44,331 bases of DNA from an uncultured Clostridia bacterium (lineage in GTDB: Bacteria; Bacillota; Clostridia; Oscillospirales; Ruminococcaceae): assembly GCA_947586185.1 (NCBI GenBank), contig CANPXN010000021.1, positions 1-44,331 of the forward strand, given 5' to 3'. The position numbers were made by a program, and so were the translations under genes. Below the pieces are notes generated by a model, which saw nothing but the letters and a program-made list of their open reading frames with translations, was not told where the DNA came from and made no database searches. This document shows, one piece after another, positions 1-8,293 of the stretch; position 1 is the stretch's first letter, and the number at the start of each line of letters is the position of its first letter.

Positions 1-219
1 TTGACATTGATAGTATATGCGAATACCGTGTGCCGTGAAGAAAAAGACTTAACAACAGATAAGGACTGTCATTAAGTTTTTACAAAGTTATTTGATTATT
101 CTTGCATGGACTCAATGCAAGATAATCTAAAGGGCTCATATTTGACATGATGATTCACCCCCTTTCATCATAATCATGCATTAATTATAAGAACAAATCA
201 ATAGAAAGGAAAATTTAAT
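1..219. other. Noncoding leader of the phage-type gene block, with hairpins
   Basis: No convincing gene is visible before base 220. The stretch is AT-rich and contains an imperfect hairpin at 94-127, where GATTAT-T-CTTGCAT pairs with ATGCAAGATAATC around a 7-nt loop, leaving one bulged T. A second, weaker dyad of ATGATG and CATCAT lies at about 148-171. An AGAAAGGA ribosome-binding site lies near 205 in front of the gene at 220. The hairpins could be repressor or antirepressor sites, but that is only inference from the neighbouring phage regulators. The left part of the gene block lies outside the window. Confidence 0.4.
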
Positions 220-855
220 ATGAATGAATTAAAGGTATTTCAGAACAGCGAATTCGGAGAACTTGGAGTTCTCACCATTGACGGAAAAGAATATTTTCCG
301 GCTACGCAGTGTGCAAAGATTTTAGGTCATGAAAATCCAGCTCGTGCAATTCGCAAGTATTGCAAAGGGGTGACCGAAGTGGTCACCCCCACAAATGGAG
401 GTAACCAACCTACTAAATTTATTCCAGAAGGAGATTTATACCGCCTGATCGTCCGTTCCAAACTTCCTTCGGCTGAAAAGTTTGAGCGCTGGGTTTTTGA
501 CGAGGTTCTTCCGGAGCTCAGACGCACCGGATCATACGGCAACAATATTAACCTTGAAGAGATTATTGCTAAAACGGCAACAGCTGTTGTGTCGGAGGTA
601 ATGAAGCGGATCATACCTGTTTTTGGTTCAGAAACAACCCGAGATATCTCAGAGACAACCATAATCAGAAGAAAACGTTCTCCAAGTATCATAGACAGGC
701 TTGACCCGGCAGTTGTGAAAGAAGTAGAAGAGATGCTTATGTCGAACAGATACAGCTATCTCGATATCGTTAATTATTTGCAGGATATGGGCGTTGAAAT
801 TTCCGTCGGTTCAGTTCACAGATACGCAAAAAGAATGAGAGGTACAATAAAATGA
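220..855 (+). CDS. BRO-N antirepressor-like protein with Mu gp27-like C-terminus
   Basis: This 211-residue protein has two recognisable parts. Residues 1 to about 105 match the BRO-N (phage antirepressor) fold: an N-terminal FGELGVLTIDGKEYFPA strand region, an AKILGHENPARAIRKY helix, and the family hallmark FERWVFDEVLPELRRTGSYG. Residues about 150-211 (SPSIIDRLDPAVVKEVEEML, then a YSYLDIVNYLQDMGVEISVG helix pair and SVHRYAKRMR) resemble the small DUF3486/Mu gp27 helix-turn-helix proteins of transposable phages. BRO-N proteins bind DNA and often relieve phage repressors, so a regulatory role is likely. The ATG has a good AGAAAGGA ribosome-binding site. The stop overlaps the next start as ATGA, so it is co-transcribed with the XRE gene. 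The BRO-N call is secure; the gp27 part is inference from pattern. Confidence 0.82.
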   Translation: MNELKVFQNSEFGELGVLTIDGKEYFPATQCAKILGHENPARAIRKYCKGVTEVVTPTNGGNQPTKFIPEGDLYRLIVRSKLPSAEKFERWVFDEVLPELRRTGSYGNNINLEEIIAKTATAVVSEVMKRIIPVFGSETTRDISETTIIRRKRSPSIIDRLDPAVVKEVEEMLMSNRYSYLDIVNYLQDMGVEISVGSVHRYAKRMRGTIK

Positions 856-1064
856 CATTAGGAAAAAGAATAAAGCTCAGACGTGAGATACTGGGGCTTT
901 CTCAGAGCGAGCTTTCAAAACACGCTGGAATCTCTCAGCCATATGTTTCAGCTCTTGAAAATGATATATTTCAGCCTACTTCCTCGGTGATATGCAGTCT
1001 TGCAAAGACTCTTAAATGTACTACGGATTATCTGATAATGGGCAGCGAAAGAAAGGTAGGGTAA
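852..1064 (+). CDS. XRE-family (Cro/CI-type) helix-turn-helix regulator
   Basis: This 70-residue protein is almost entirely one HTH_3 domain: LGKRIKLRREILGLSQSELS, then KHAGISQPYVSALEND as the turn and recognition helix, ending with LAKTLKCTTDYLIMG. Small stand-alone proteins of this kind are repressors of phages and integrative elements. It starts inside the stop codon of the preceding antirepressor-like gene (ATGA overlap), so the two are translationally coupled. That arrangement fits a repressor/antirepressor pair. The operator cannot be identified with confidence. Confidence 0.88.
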   Translation: MTLGKRIKLRREILGLSQSELSKHAGISQPYVSALENDIFQPTSSVICSLAKTLKCTTDYLIMGSERKVG

Positions 1065-1065
1065 T

Positions 1066-1317
1066 ATGGTTCAGATAGGAAAAGTTATCGGCGGATATAA
1101 AATCTATGGTATCTGTAGAGGATACTGTATTGCAAGAAATGTTTCTCCAAGGACCGTTGATTCATGGGTTGTATGGACAATTGACAACGATAAAACCGGA
1201 GTTCACACAGGGCGATATTTTTCAGATAAGATGGATGCTGAATGGGAATTTGCAAGCCTTGCCTTTCCTTGGTTTAAGGATAATGTGAATATTAATTTTA
1301 TTGATGAAACTGGTTAG
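1066..1317 (+). CDS. Hypothetical phage-type small protein
   Basis: This 83-residue protein matches no family I recognise. It is rich in aromatics and tryptophan (VDSWVVWTIDN, DAEWEFASLAFPWF), is probably soluble, and has no signal peptide or membrane segment. It begins one base after the stop of the XRE gene, and its ribosome-binding site (AGAAAGGTAGGG) lies inside that gene. It is therefore part of the same operon. Its 3' end overlaps an alternative upstream start of the next gene. Small tryptophan-rich accessory proteins like this are common in prophage and conjugative-element operons; no specific function can be proposed. Confidence 0.6.
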   Translation: MVQIGKVIGGYKIYGICRGYCIARNVSPRTVDSWVVWTIDNDKTGVHTGRYFSDKMDAEWEFASLAFPWFKDNVNINFIDETG

Positions 1318-1330
1318 GGAGCGATCCAAA

Positions 1331-1579
1331 ATGTACGAAGCCGAAATATCATGGCACGGCGGTAAAAATTTAAAGCTGATAAGCGGAACGTGTAATGACG
1401 GTAACTACATAGCCCGCATTCTAAAAAATAGAATCGAGTTCGAGCGTAAGCAGATCAGGATAGAAAGCTATCTTGAAGCTTGTATACAGTATAATGATCA
1501 ATTCCGCTCTTGTATCTGCACAGAGCAGAAAACGCTGTTACTGGACAAATATACCCGGTGTAACGCTTCCGGAGGATAA
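1331..1579 (+). CDS. Hypothetical small protein, probably with an altered 3' end
   Basis: The ATG at 1331 is chosen because a GGGAG ribosome-binding site sits about 9 bases upstream; an earlier in-frame start at 1301 overlaps the preceding gene. The 82-residue product begins MYEAEISWHGGKNLKLISGT and continues with a basic stretch (ILKNRIEFERKQIRIESYLE). The last 30 residues or so are encoded by DNA that, in another frame, encodes a C5-methyltransferase segment. The tail from about base 1485 is therefore probably not native and results from a deletion or recombination joint. No family is recognised. Confidence 0.45.
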   Translation: MYEAEISWHGGKNLKLISGTCNDGNYIARILKNRIEFERKQIRIESYLEACIQYNDQFRSCICTEQKTLLLDKYTRCNASGG

Positions 1580-2108
1580 GGGCATTCTTCTTAAGGATAT
1601 CGCCAAGTCTGATACAGTTTGGGAAGGAAGAACATATGAAAATTGTTTTAAAGAATATGCTCCTGTAGGATGTGCTGTTAGAAGCCGGTATATTAACTCA
1701 GACAGCAGAAGCAAAAAGGTTGAAGGAGGCACATATTCAGCTATTGAATGTAGAAAGGATGGAAAAGCAAATTGCATAACAACAGTCACAAAGGACAGTA
1801 TGATATTGCAGCCGGTAAGGATCGGCGATATAGGAAGCAGCGCACAAGGACATAGAGTATATTCAGTACAAGGAAAATCTGTCACATTATCAGCAAGCAG
1901 CGGAGGTCAGGGCGGTCAAACCGGATTGTATAAAGTTGACTTACCAAATGGTAATTACATAATTAGGAAGCTTTCTCCTGTTGAATGCGAACGGCTTCAA
2001 ACACTGCCGGATAATTATACAGCAGGAGTATCTGATACCCAAAGATATAAGATGCTCGGAAACGGTTGGACTGTTGACGTTATCGTTCATATTTTAAATT
2101 TTATATAA
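1473..2108 (+). pseudogene. C-terminal remnant of a DNA cytosine-5 methyltransferase
   Basis: The 211-residue reading frame (TTG at 1473) begins within the target-recognition side of a C5 methyltransferase. NSALVSAQSRKRCYWTNIPG near residues 10-29 corresponds to motif VIII (QxRxR). The end, KLSPVECERLQTLPDNYTAG followed by QRYKMLGNGWTVDVI, covers motifs IX and X. The N-terminal two thirds are absent: the SAM-binding motif I FxG loop, the catalytic PCQ motif and the ENV motif. It cannot be an active methyltransferase alone. Homology appears to begin around base 1490, inside an out-of-frame overlapping gene, which marks a deletion joint. A strong terminator follows 5 bases after the stop. A separately encoded N-terminal half upstream of the window is conceivable but unlikely, because unrelated genes intervene. 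Confidence 0.78.
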
Positions 2109-2113
2109 ACATT

Positions 2114-2162
2114 AAAATACCGTTTTAAGGTCAATTTTTTAGCCTTAAAACGGTATTTTTTT
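2114..2162 (+). terminator. Rho-independent terminator of the phage-type block
   Basis: A perfect 17-bp stem (AAAATACCGTTTTAAGG at 2114-2130 with its complement at 2143-2159) closes a 12-nt loop. Uninterrupted T residues follow on the plus strand. It sits 5 bases after the methyltransferase-remnant stop codon. The symmetric A/T flanks allow it to act on both strands. Confidence 0.9.
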
Positions 2163-2198
2163 GCATTTTGCGTGTCACTTTTTTGCATTTTGCGTGTC
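2157..2198 (+). repeat. Tandem 20-bp direct repeat, 22-bp period
   Basis: The sequence TTTTTTGCATTTTGCGTGTC occurs at 2157-2176 and again, identical, at 2179-2198, separated by AC. It lies directly after the terminator that ends the phage-type block, at the probable border with the chromosomal backbone. It could be a protein-binding iteron, an end of a mobile element, or duplication debris; no family is recognised. Confidence 0.75.
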
Positions 2199-2235
2199 CG
2201 GCAACATATTGTATCATTTACATACACATTTTTTC

Positions 2236-2284
2236 ATGATAAAAATAAATAACCGCCCTGAGCTTCCAAACTAAGGCGGTTATT
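2236..2284 (-). terminator. Terminator for the radical SAM gene
   Basis: A 10-bp stem (AATAACCGCC at 2248-2257 paired with GGCGGTTATT at 2275-2284) is followed on the minus strand by a TATTTTTATC tract. It lies about 80 bases beyond the stop of the minus-strand radical SAM gene. The intervening 2290-2345 contains a short G/C-rich motif that I could not assign. Confidence 0.75.
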
Positions 2285-2364
2285 TTATTAACCATAATTA
2301 ACTGGGAGCAGCCGTCTGTCGGTATGCCCCTTTTTTATTATTATACATCAAAACTGAAATTATG

Positions 2365-2970
2365 TCAAGACTCATATTTCCTTACTCTCAGTTTGATTCC
2401 CAGCTTATCTGCAACAGCCTGAGATGCAGCGATCTGCTCCTCTCCGATAACATCAACAACAGTAAGGATAACTGAAGGAACATAATTTTTGCAGTCGGAA
2501 GCAAACTTCTGCATAGCTTCAAAGGACTCATCGCCGTACTTCGGACGGGTTACTTTTAGGTATTCCTCCTTAGTACCGGCATTAAGACTTATGGAAACTA
2601 TGTCCACAAGCCCTTTAAGCTTATGGGCTGTAGGCTCTCCATGGATAAGGTCTGAAAGTCCATTTGTGTTGAGCCTTATAGCAGGACATCCCTTTTCTTT
2701 AAGCTTTCCTATAACGCTCAGCATCACGTCAAGTCTCATAGTTGGCTCGCCGTATCCGCAGAAAACAATTTCGTTGTAGCGGCTCAGGTCGTATTTTTCA
2801 AAATCTTTTAGTATCTCCTGTTCCTCCGGGTCATGCTCCAGCCATAGACTGTCCGAGCCGTATGCGCCGTCGCCGTTGTTTCTTATGCAGAATGTACAGC
2901 TACACGGGCACTTATTTGTAAGATTTACATAAAGGTTATTTCCAACCTCATAAAGTATTGTCATTGACAT
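2365..2970 (-). CDS. TatD-family-associated radical SAM protein
   Basis: This 201-residue protein carries the radical SAM [4Fe-4S] motif CxxxCxxC at residues 21-28 (CPCSCTFC), followed by the SAM-binding CGYGEPTMRLD segment and RLNTNGL. It is short for a radical SAM enzyme. The pattern (LYVNLTNKCPCSCTFCIRNN at the start, SISLNAGTKEEY later) matches the small family that occurs next to, or fused with, TatD nucleases in Firmicutes. No tatD gene is present in this window. The natural substrate of the family is not established. An AAGAGGTG ribosome-binding site precedes the ATG at 2970. It is followed by its own terminator and appears monocistronic. Confidence 0.85.
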   Translation of the reverse strand: MSMTILYEVGNNLYVNLTNKCPCSCTFCIRNNGDGAYGSDSLWLEHDPEEQEILKDFEKYDLSRYNEIVFCGYGEPTMRLDVMLSVIGKLKEKGCPAIRLNTNGLSDLIHGEPTAHKLKGLVDIVSISLNAGTKEEYLKVTRPKYGDESFEAMQKFASDCKNYVPSVILTVVDVIGEEQIAASQAVADKLGIKLRVRKYES

Positions 2971-2985
2971 TTAAAACACCTCTTA

Positions 2986-3016
2986 AATAAAGGGCGGATT
3001 TTCTCCGCCCTTATTT
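2986..3016 (-). terminator. Terminator of the YfhO-type gene
   Basis: A stem of AAGGGCGGA (2990-2998) with TCCGCCCTT (3004-3012) carries A/T flanks that extend the pairing and supply a T-tract on either strand. It lies between the stop of the YfhO-type gene at 3017 and the start of the radical SAM gene, separating the two transcripts. Confidence 0.8.
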
Positions 3017-5854
3017 TTATTTATTTTTTGCGGCTGCTTTTTCCTTATAGATCTTAATAAGCATCTTATTATTCTTCTTATCATATCTGAACAGGAATAC
3101 TATGCAGGCAACGCCTACTATAAGCAGCAGAACTCCCGGAACAAGTCCCGGAGCGACATACCGCATTTCAACCGTATGCTCGCCGGCTCCCATAGGGATA
3201 CCGATAAACGCTTCGCTTATATTGACAGGATCAACCTTTTCACCGTCAACCTTTACATTCCAGCCCGGTTCATAAGGAATACTTGTCACCATGATCTGAT
3301 GATCCTTAGCGGTAATAGTACCCTCAAGGTGGGTAGCGTCAGTTCTTGTAAGATTCCACTGCTGAGCCTTGAGAACGTCGATTGACTGCTGGTAAAGCTC
3401 CTCGTCGAACTGATAGAAGAAGAAGTCCCTAACGATCGCATATTCGTTAGCAACAGTCATTCTGAGGTCAAAGGTCTTTCCAGGCTCAAATCTTCCTAAG
3501 CATACTGAGTGGTAGTCGTGATTTTCAAAGTATGCGCTTACGAAGTCGAAATCAGAGAAGTTACCGGAGCTGTCCTGAGTTGTACTGAGCCACAGGTTAA
3601 CGCTCTTCTGGTTATCTGTTTTGAAATAAATGTATATCGGCTGATCCGACTGAGGAGTTATCAGCATATCAACAGTATGGTCTGTCTGATCCTGAGTAGC
3701 CGTATACATAGTCTGGTCGCCGTAAGGTGAAACCGTAACATTATTTAAAATAAAGGAATTAGGGTCAACATCCATTCTCTTATAGTATTCAACAAAGCTC
3801 ACAAGCTTGCCCTGTGTAGTATCAAGCTCCGTGTTTCCGCTGAGGGTACTGAGGAGAATGTTCTGGCTGTTGAAGGTATTGTCGGTGCCGTAGCGTTCGA
3901 TATATCTTGAGTTTTCATCAGCCATGAAGCCTATTGAAAGAGCGTTAGGATTCTGATATGCGGTGATAACTCTGTCCTTTTTATTTTCGTCCACATATTC
4001 ATAGGAGAATACCGGAGTATAGGTATCGTTTACTTTTGGCTTTGCATCCGGGTCATCCTTTAGCTGTTTGTCAAGGACATATTTGATGCCGAGGATCGAG
4101 TCCGGAAGCGGTGAGCCTCCGTCGTATCTTGAGAAATACGTGCTTGCGGAATAGCCCATGGATTCTACAAATTTAAGGAATTTTGCGTTCATGACAGAGC
4201 TTGAATGGCTGATTCCTCTAAGTCCAAAGGCTGAGGTATCGTTAACAGTTCTGTGGAAGGTCTTATCTGCACGATAGAAGCCTTCATCATAAGCATAAAG
4301 GTTCTGAGTTACATCACGGCCTGTTTCTATGAAGTTATACCATGATTTTCTTGTTGAGAAAGTAATATCCTTATCTTCATCCTTAAAGGTTGCCTGAGCG
4401 TTATATACCAGCTCGGCGGAGGATATTACCAGAAGCATAATAGGAACGATCGTCTTCATAAGCTTCTCTTTCTTTACAGCAAGGAGTACGATCAGCGCAT
4501 ATACGGCGCAGAGCCCTACTGAAAGCCATATTGTTCCCATAGTACCAAGATGCTTTATATCCTGGGAATCTATTATCAGAAGCAAAACGAAGATAAGGGC
4601 AAAGGAACCTCCTATTGCAGGCAGCTTTATTCCCTTTGGCTTTGAGAATGTAGTTGCAGCCATGCTGAGCATAACGAATGAGAATGTGAATGAATAACGG
4701 AAAGGCAGCCAGTTCGGAGCCTGGAAACCGTGCCATACCATATCAATCGGTCTGATATACATAGAAATAAACAGAACAGCTGCAAGGAGAGTATAGCCGA
4801 TCTTTTTGCGTGTAGCGATCTCCTTGTTCAGATAGAACAGCGGCAGCAATAATACTGTAAGAACGCCGCAGTAGATTTCAGGGCTTCCATCAATGTCTAC
4901 AGTATCGTACTGAGCCACAAACATCTGACCAAAGAAGTTCAGAGGCTTGAACTGGAGCTTGAATGAGAAGTCCGGATCTGAAAAGTCAAACTTACCAAGC
5001 TTCAGTGCGTTGTACATAGGAAGCAGCATAAATGCGGCGCAGCAAAGTGCGATAACTGTACAGTATGCCATTCTTCCAAGGGAGTTCAAAAATCTTTCAT
5101 AAAGCTTGCGGCGATCCTTTACCTCGGTTCCAAAGAACTGGTAATAAAGATAATAAAGCGCCGTAAAGATACCGATCATGTATCCGATATAGAAGTGGAC
5201 TACAAACATAATCGCCAGAGGGATTATGTAGTTAAGCTTTCGTCCATCGTCCACAAGATATTCCACACCCAGCATTATAAGCGGCAGCAGTATAAGTCCG
5301 TCCAGCCACATAGGGTCCATAAGCTGGATAACGCAATATGCCATAAGAGCATAAAGGGTGGAGAAAAGTGTCGAATGGAGCGGGGTCATTTTCTTTGATT
5401 TTTGCAAGTAATAGCTGAAAGCAACTGCGGCAGAGCCGATTTTTGCAAGCTGCATAATAAGCAGACTTCCCAGAATCATTGTTTCAGGAAGAAGCATTAC
5501 GATCAGCGTATACGGACTTGCAAGATAATAACCGATAATGCCCATATATCCGCCGGATAGATTTCTTGACCAGTTGTAGAATATGCTTCCGTCTCCCCAG
5601 AATGCGTCACGGAGAGCCTCGAAGTAATACACATACTGACCGTTTAAGTCGAGAACGAGAACGGACTTTTCGCCAAAAGGATACAAGCCGAAAATAGCAT
5701 ATGCAGTATATAGCAGTATGACCGGTATTGCAAATGCAAGAAAATAAAACTTGTTTCTGAAAATCCATTCTCTGAGAAAGATCAGAACGTTCTTAAAGGA
5801 AAAGCCTTTTCCCTTAGATTCTGCTCTGACTCTCAAAACAGATGAATCTGCCAT
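3017..5854 (-). CDS. YfhO-family polytopic membrane protein
   Basis: The start at 5854 is preferred over an in-frame ATG at 5893 because AGGAGG lies 6 bases before it; the product is 945 residues. About a dozen hydrophobic segments fill the first 500 residues and one more lies near the C-terminus (APGLVPGVLLLIVGVACIVF). Just after the first segment comes LDLNGQYVYYFEALRDAFWG and then FYNWSRNLSGGYMG, the conserved extracytoplasmic loop of YfhO proteins (PF09586). These are GT-C-like multi-pass enzymes linked in Bacillus and Listeria to glycosylation of cell-wall polymers. The large region from about residue 500 to 880 is a soluble, probably external domain. It is preceded by a good sigma-A promoter and appears to be a single-gene transcript. 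The exact sugar substrate is unknown. Confidence 0.85.
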   Translation of the reverse strand: MADSSVLRVRAESKGKGFSFKNVLIFLREWIFRNKFYFLAFAIPVILLYTAYAIFGLYPFGEKSVLVLDLNGQYVYYFEALRDAFWGDGSIFYNWSRNLSGGYMGIIGYYLASPYTLIVMLLPETMILGSLLIMQLAKIGSAAVAFSYYLQKSKKMTPLHSTLFSTLYALMAYCVIQLMDPMWLDGLILLPLIMLGVEYLVDDGRKLNYIIPLAIMFVVHFYIGYMIGIFTALYYLYYQFFGTEVKDRRKLYERFLNSLGRMAYCTVIALCCAAFMLLPMYNALKLGKFDFSDPDFSFKLQFKPLNFFGQMFVAQYDTVDIDGSPEIYCGVLTVLLLPLFYLNKEIATRKKIGYTLLAAVLFISMYIRPIDMVWHGFQAPNWLPFRYSFTFSFVMLSMAATTFSKPKGIKLPAIGGSFALIFVLLLIIDSQDIKHLGTMGTIWLSVGLCAVYALIVLLAVKKEKLMKTIVPIMLLVISSAELVYNAQATFKDEDKDITFSTRKSWYNFIETGRDVTQNLYAYDEGFYRADKTFHRTVNDTSAFGLRGISHSSSVMNAKFLKFVESMGYSASTYFSRYDGGSPLPDSILGIKYVLDKQLKDDPDAKPKVNDTYTPVFSYEYVDENKKDRVITAYQNPNALSIGFMADENSRYIERYGTDNTFNSQNILLSTLSGNTELDTTQGKLVSFVEYYKRMDVDPNSFILNNVTVSPYGDQTMYTATQDQTDHTVDMLITPQSDQPIYIYFKTDNQKSVNLWLSTTQDSSGNFSDFDFVSAYFENHDYHSVCLGRFEPGKTFDLRMTVANEYAIVRDFFFYQFDEELYQQSIDVLKAQQWNLTRTDATHLEGTITAKDHQIMVTSIPYEPGWNVKVDGEKVDPVNISEAFIGIPMGAGEHTVEMRYVAPGLVPGVLLLIVGVACIVFLFRYDKKNNKMLIKIYKEKAAAKNK

Positions 5855-5925
5855 TTTATTCCTCCTAATCTTTTCTTCTGCAGCTTGTCCCATTACTGGT
5901 TTCTGCTACATCATAGATACATTAT

Positions 5926-5954
5926 ATTATACAATATATTTCAGGATTTTACAA
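5926..5954 (-). promoter_or_regulatory. Sigma-A-type promoter for the YfhO-type gene
   Basis: On the minus strand TTGTAA (5954-5949) is separated by 17 bases from TATAAT (5931-5926). Initiation would be near 5919, giving a leader of about 65 bases before the ATG at 5854. Confidence 0.55.
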
Positions 5955-6116
5955 GCTTTTATTTAAAAATTTATCTACAAACATGCAAAAGAAATTCTGT
6001 CGAATTAATACAAATAACCAAAGCTCAGAATGATGGAGCTGTGAACGTTCATTTATATATACACATTAAATTGGAAAAGGTTACAAAAAAATAAGAACGC
6101 AGTTTGCGTCCTTTAG

Positions 6117-6355
6117 TCTGTCGAAAAAGTTATTTTTAAGTAATTAAGGGGACGCCCTCCCTTGCAGGGCGTCCCCTCTTTCAAAACAGTCCACCGGACT
6201 GTTTTGAAATTCACCCCTTGCGGAGCGCTTCTAAGGCAAGGAGTTTCGCCTTCTGCGGAAGGCGACAAGGGGGCTTTGCCCCCATTGACCCCCACAGCCT
6301 TTGGACAAAGGCTGGCGAAACCTTTATCTCAACCTTCGGCGGACATGCCTTGACT
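6117..6355 (+). repeat. R1 multi-hairpin repeat, copy 1 (full length)
   Basis: This is the only content seen in the 530-base gap 5855-6385 apart from the promoter. Five hairpins follow each other: GGGGACGCCCT/AGGGCGTCCCC (6148-6158/6166-6176); a 14-bp stem (6179-6192/6196-6209); TCGCCTT/AAGGCGA (6246-6252/6259-6265); GGGGGC/GCCCCC (6269-6274/6278-6283); AGCCTTT/AAAGGCT (6296-6302/6307-6313). It ends near TTCGGCGGACATGCCTTGA. The copy near 31.3 kb shares the whole architecture, and that near 20.3 kb the first part. The first hairpin may also terminate the lysozyme transcript on the minus strand. Confidence 0.9.
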
Positions 6356-6385
6356 TATTAGATGCTGAAAAGTGCAGCTATGCCT

Positions 6386-8293
6386 CTATTTTTCTACAAT
6401 AAGCTCAGCTATGATATCGGCATCGTTTTGATTTACCGTTCCGTTTCCGTCAGCGTCGGCCGCTCTCACAGCGGCTGTATCAAGCTTTAGCTCATTGTCA
6501 AGATACTGTTTCAGCGCTATCAGGTCAACAATATCCACAGTACCGTTTCCGTCAACATCTCCTCTTGCATAGATCGGCGTACCGTCTGTTACGCTTATGT
6601 CAAAGCTGTCAGTATATCCGCTGTAACGGACGGTTATGCTTTGTATACCGACCTTATCCGGATCATAGCCCTCGATAATATAATCTTCGATTTTAAGCTT
6701 GCTGTTGTTGTCATAGTATGCATATACAGTTATGCCATTCGGGTCGAAAGCATCGCCTAAAGCATAGCTTGTTTTATCCGGATATGCCGTGACCTTTATT
6801 CCGCAGAGCGTTTTAGGAGCTACTCTTATTTTAAAGGATGCTTCAAAGCCGTTATAGCTTACGGTTATGGTCTTCATACCGGAAACAGGGGAGTCAATAT
6901 TATATGTATAGCCGGTTATCTCCTCCCTTGCGCCGTTGTCATATACAGCGTTTACTTTCAGTCCCGTAAGATCTAAAAGCTCTCCGGTTTTATAGTCCGT
7001 CTTATCCGGCATTGAAGCGATCTCTATTCCGGCAAGGGATTTAGGCTTTATGGTAACGCTAAACTGTGCGCTCATTCCCTCAAAGGTCACTTTAATGCTG
7101 TGAGTACCCGGAGATGTATCAAGGGCTGAAATTTCATAGTCAGTAATGATCTGTTCCGAGCCGTCGCTGTATCTGCCCTTTACCTCCAGTCCGGTCATAT
7201 CGGGTGCTTCGCCTTCAAGATATATTTTCTTGTCCGGCTGTGAGCTTATGTATATGCTTTTCAGCACAGGGGTCTGTGGCTCAGTACCGCTTTGAAGCTC
7301 CGCAAAATTCAGCGCACACCAGCCGCTTTGACCGTCAAATACCGTTTTGCCCCATGTATAGCCATCTGCGTTTGCAGAGGCGGTTACTGTAAAGGTTTTT
7401 CCGCAAGAAATAATCCCAAGCTGGCTGTAGCTCAGTCCCGGACCGCTGCGGAGCTTTAGCCCTCCAGAGGCGGTTACTTTCCATACCTCACTGTCCACAG
7501 GGTTTACCGGAATGTCGTATTCAGCTTCTAAAGGCCCTCCGACCATATACTTCGCATAGCCAAGGGAGCACCAGCCTGTAACGCCGTTATAGTTAACCTT
7601 TCCCCATACGCCGGATTCGGAAACTCTTTTTTCTGTTACTCCGAAAATTGTGTAGAGGGGCATTTTTCCTGCCACTGTACCCGATTCCGACGGAGTGAGG
7701 CGGATATTAAGCCCGTCCTCAGCTGTGACACGCCATACCTCGGAGGAGCTTTCGGTTCTGTCAGAGAGAAACAGAGCTGTTTCCTCATGACGTCTTTTAA
7801 CAAGTCCGCCAAGGACCTTTCCTCCGGCGCATCGCCATTCTCCGAAAGCCTGTGCGATCTCAAGAAAGCTGTAATTATCGCTTCCGTTTATAAGTATTGT
7901 TTTCAGGTCAAATTCGTCATACTTTGTCCATACGCTGCCCAAAGCGTAGGTATAGCAGACAAGTGCATCATACTGGCACTGGCTCAGAGTAATATTGTTT
8001 TTGTTTATAAAGCTCTGCAAAATCGACTCGTACTCCACAAGAACCTTTCTGAGCAGGGCGTCCGCCTCTGCCTCAGTGATACCGCCTGGATATTCGTCCT
8101 CTTGGCAGTAGGTTCCATATCCAATGGTCCATTGGGAATAATCCCAGTATTTGTACCGGCTGAATCCCTCGCAGCGCTTTATAAGCTCTATACAGTCGTC
8201 CCCTGCCTTTAAAACAGAGGCTGAGGAGGTGTTTCCCGGCATGACCGGAAGCATGATAAGTACGGCGATAATTATACTTAAAAATCTTTTCAT
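6386..8293 (-). CDS. Secreted dockerin-bearing GH24 lysozyme
   Basis: This 635-residue modular protein has a signal peptide (MKRFLSIIIAVLIMLPVMPG). A phage-T4-type GH24 lysozyme domain follows at residues ~30-180, with the catalytic E/D/T region in LIKRCEGFSRYKYWDYSQWT and then IGYGT. Two bacterial SH3 domains (~185-250 and ~270-335) are marked by EVWRVTAEDGLNIRLTPS and EVWKVTASGGLKLRSGPG. Three Ig-like repeats (~345-570) each contain a YxxGxxxDxxGLxVxxxYxDGS-type signature. A C-terminal type I dockerin has two calcium-binding F-hand loops (GDVDGNGTVDIVDL and ADADGNGTVNQNDA). It should hydrolyse peptidoglycan and dock to a cohesin. Its start overlaps the stop of the upstream cohesin-dockerin gene (ATGA), with GGGAGGCGGAG as ribosome-binding site. 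The combination of lysozyme and dockerin is unusual. Confidence 0.92.
   Translation of the reverse strand: MKRFLSIIIAVLIMLPVMPGNTSSASVLKAGDDCIELIKRCEGFSRYKYWDYSQWTIGYGTYCQEDEYPGGITEAEADALLRKVLVEYESILQSFINKNNITLSQCQYDALVCYTYALGSVWTKYDEFDLKTILINGSDNYSFLEIAQAFGEWRCAGGKVLGGLVKRRHEETALFLSDRTESSSEVWRVTAEDGLNIRLTPSESGTVAGKMPLYTIFGVTEKRVSESGVWGKVNYNGVTGWCSLGYAKYMVGGPLEAEYDIPVNPVDSEVWKVTASGGLKLRSGPGLSYSQLGIISCGKTFTVTASANADGYTWGKTVFDGQSGWCALNFAELQSGTEPQTPVLKSIYISSQPDKKIYLEGEAPDMTGLEVKGRYSDGSEQIITDYEISALDTSPGTHSIKVTFEGMSAQFSVTIKPKSLAGIEIASMPDKTDYKTGELLDLTGLKVNAVYDNGAREEITGYTYNIDSPVSGMKTITVSYNGFEASFKIRVAPKTLCGIKVTAYPDKTSYALGDAFDPNGITVYAYYDNNSKLKIEDYIIEGYDPDKVGIQSITVRYSGYTDSFDISVTDGTPIYARGDVDGNGTVDIVDLIALKQYLDNELKLDTAAVRAADADGNGTVNQNDADIIAELIVEK

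Noticed and set aside
2290-2345. G/C-rich motif (GGGAGCAGCC with GGTATGCCCC) resembling a small RNA or terminator
   Set aside because: Only a few base pairs can be drawn with confidence and no known RNA family could be assigned; left unannotated.
5195-5398. Small plus-strand frames inside the YfhO-type gene and at 5751-6094
   Set aside because: Shadows of the minus-strand gene and of AT-rich noncoding sequence; no initiation signals.
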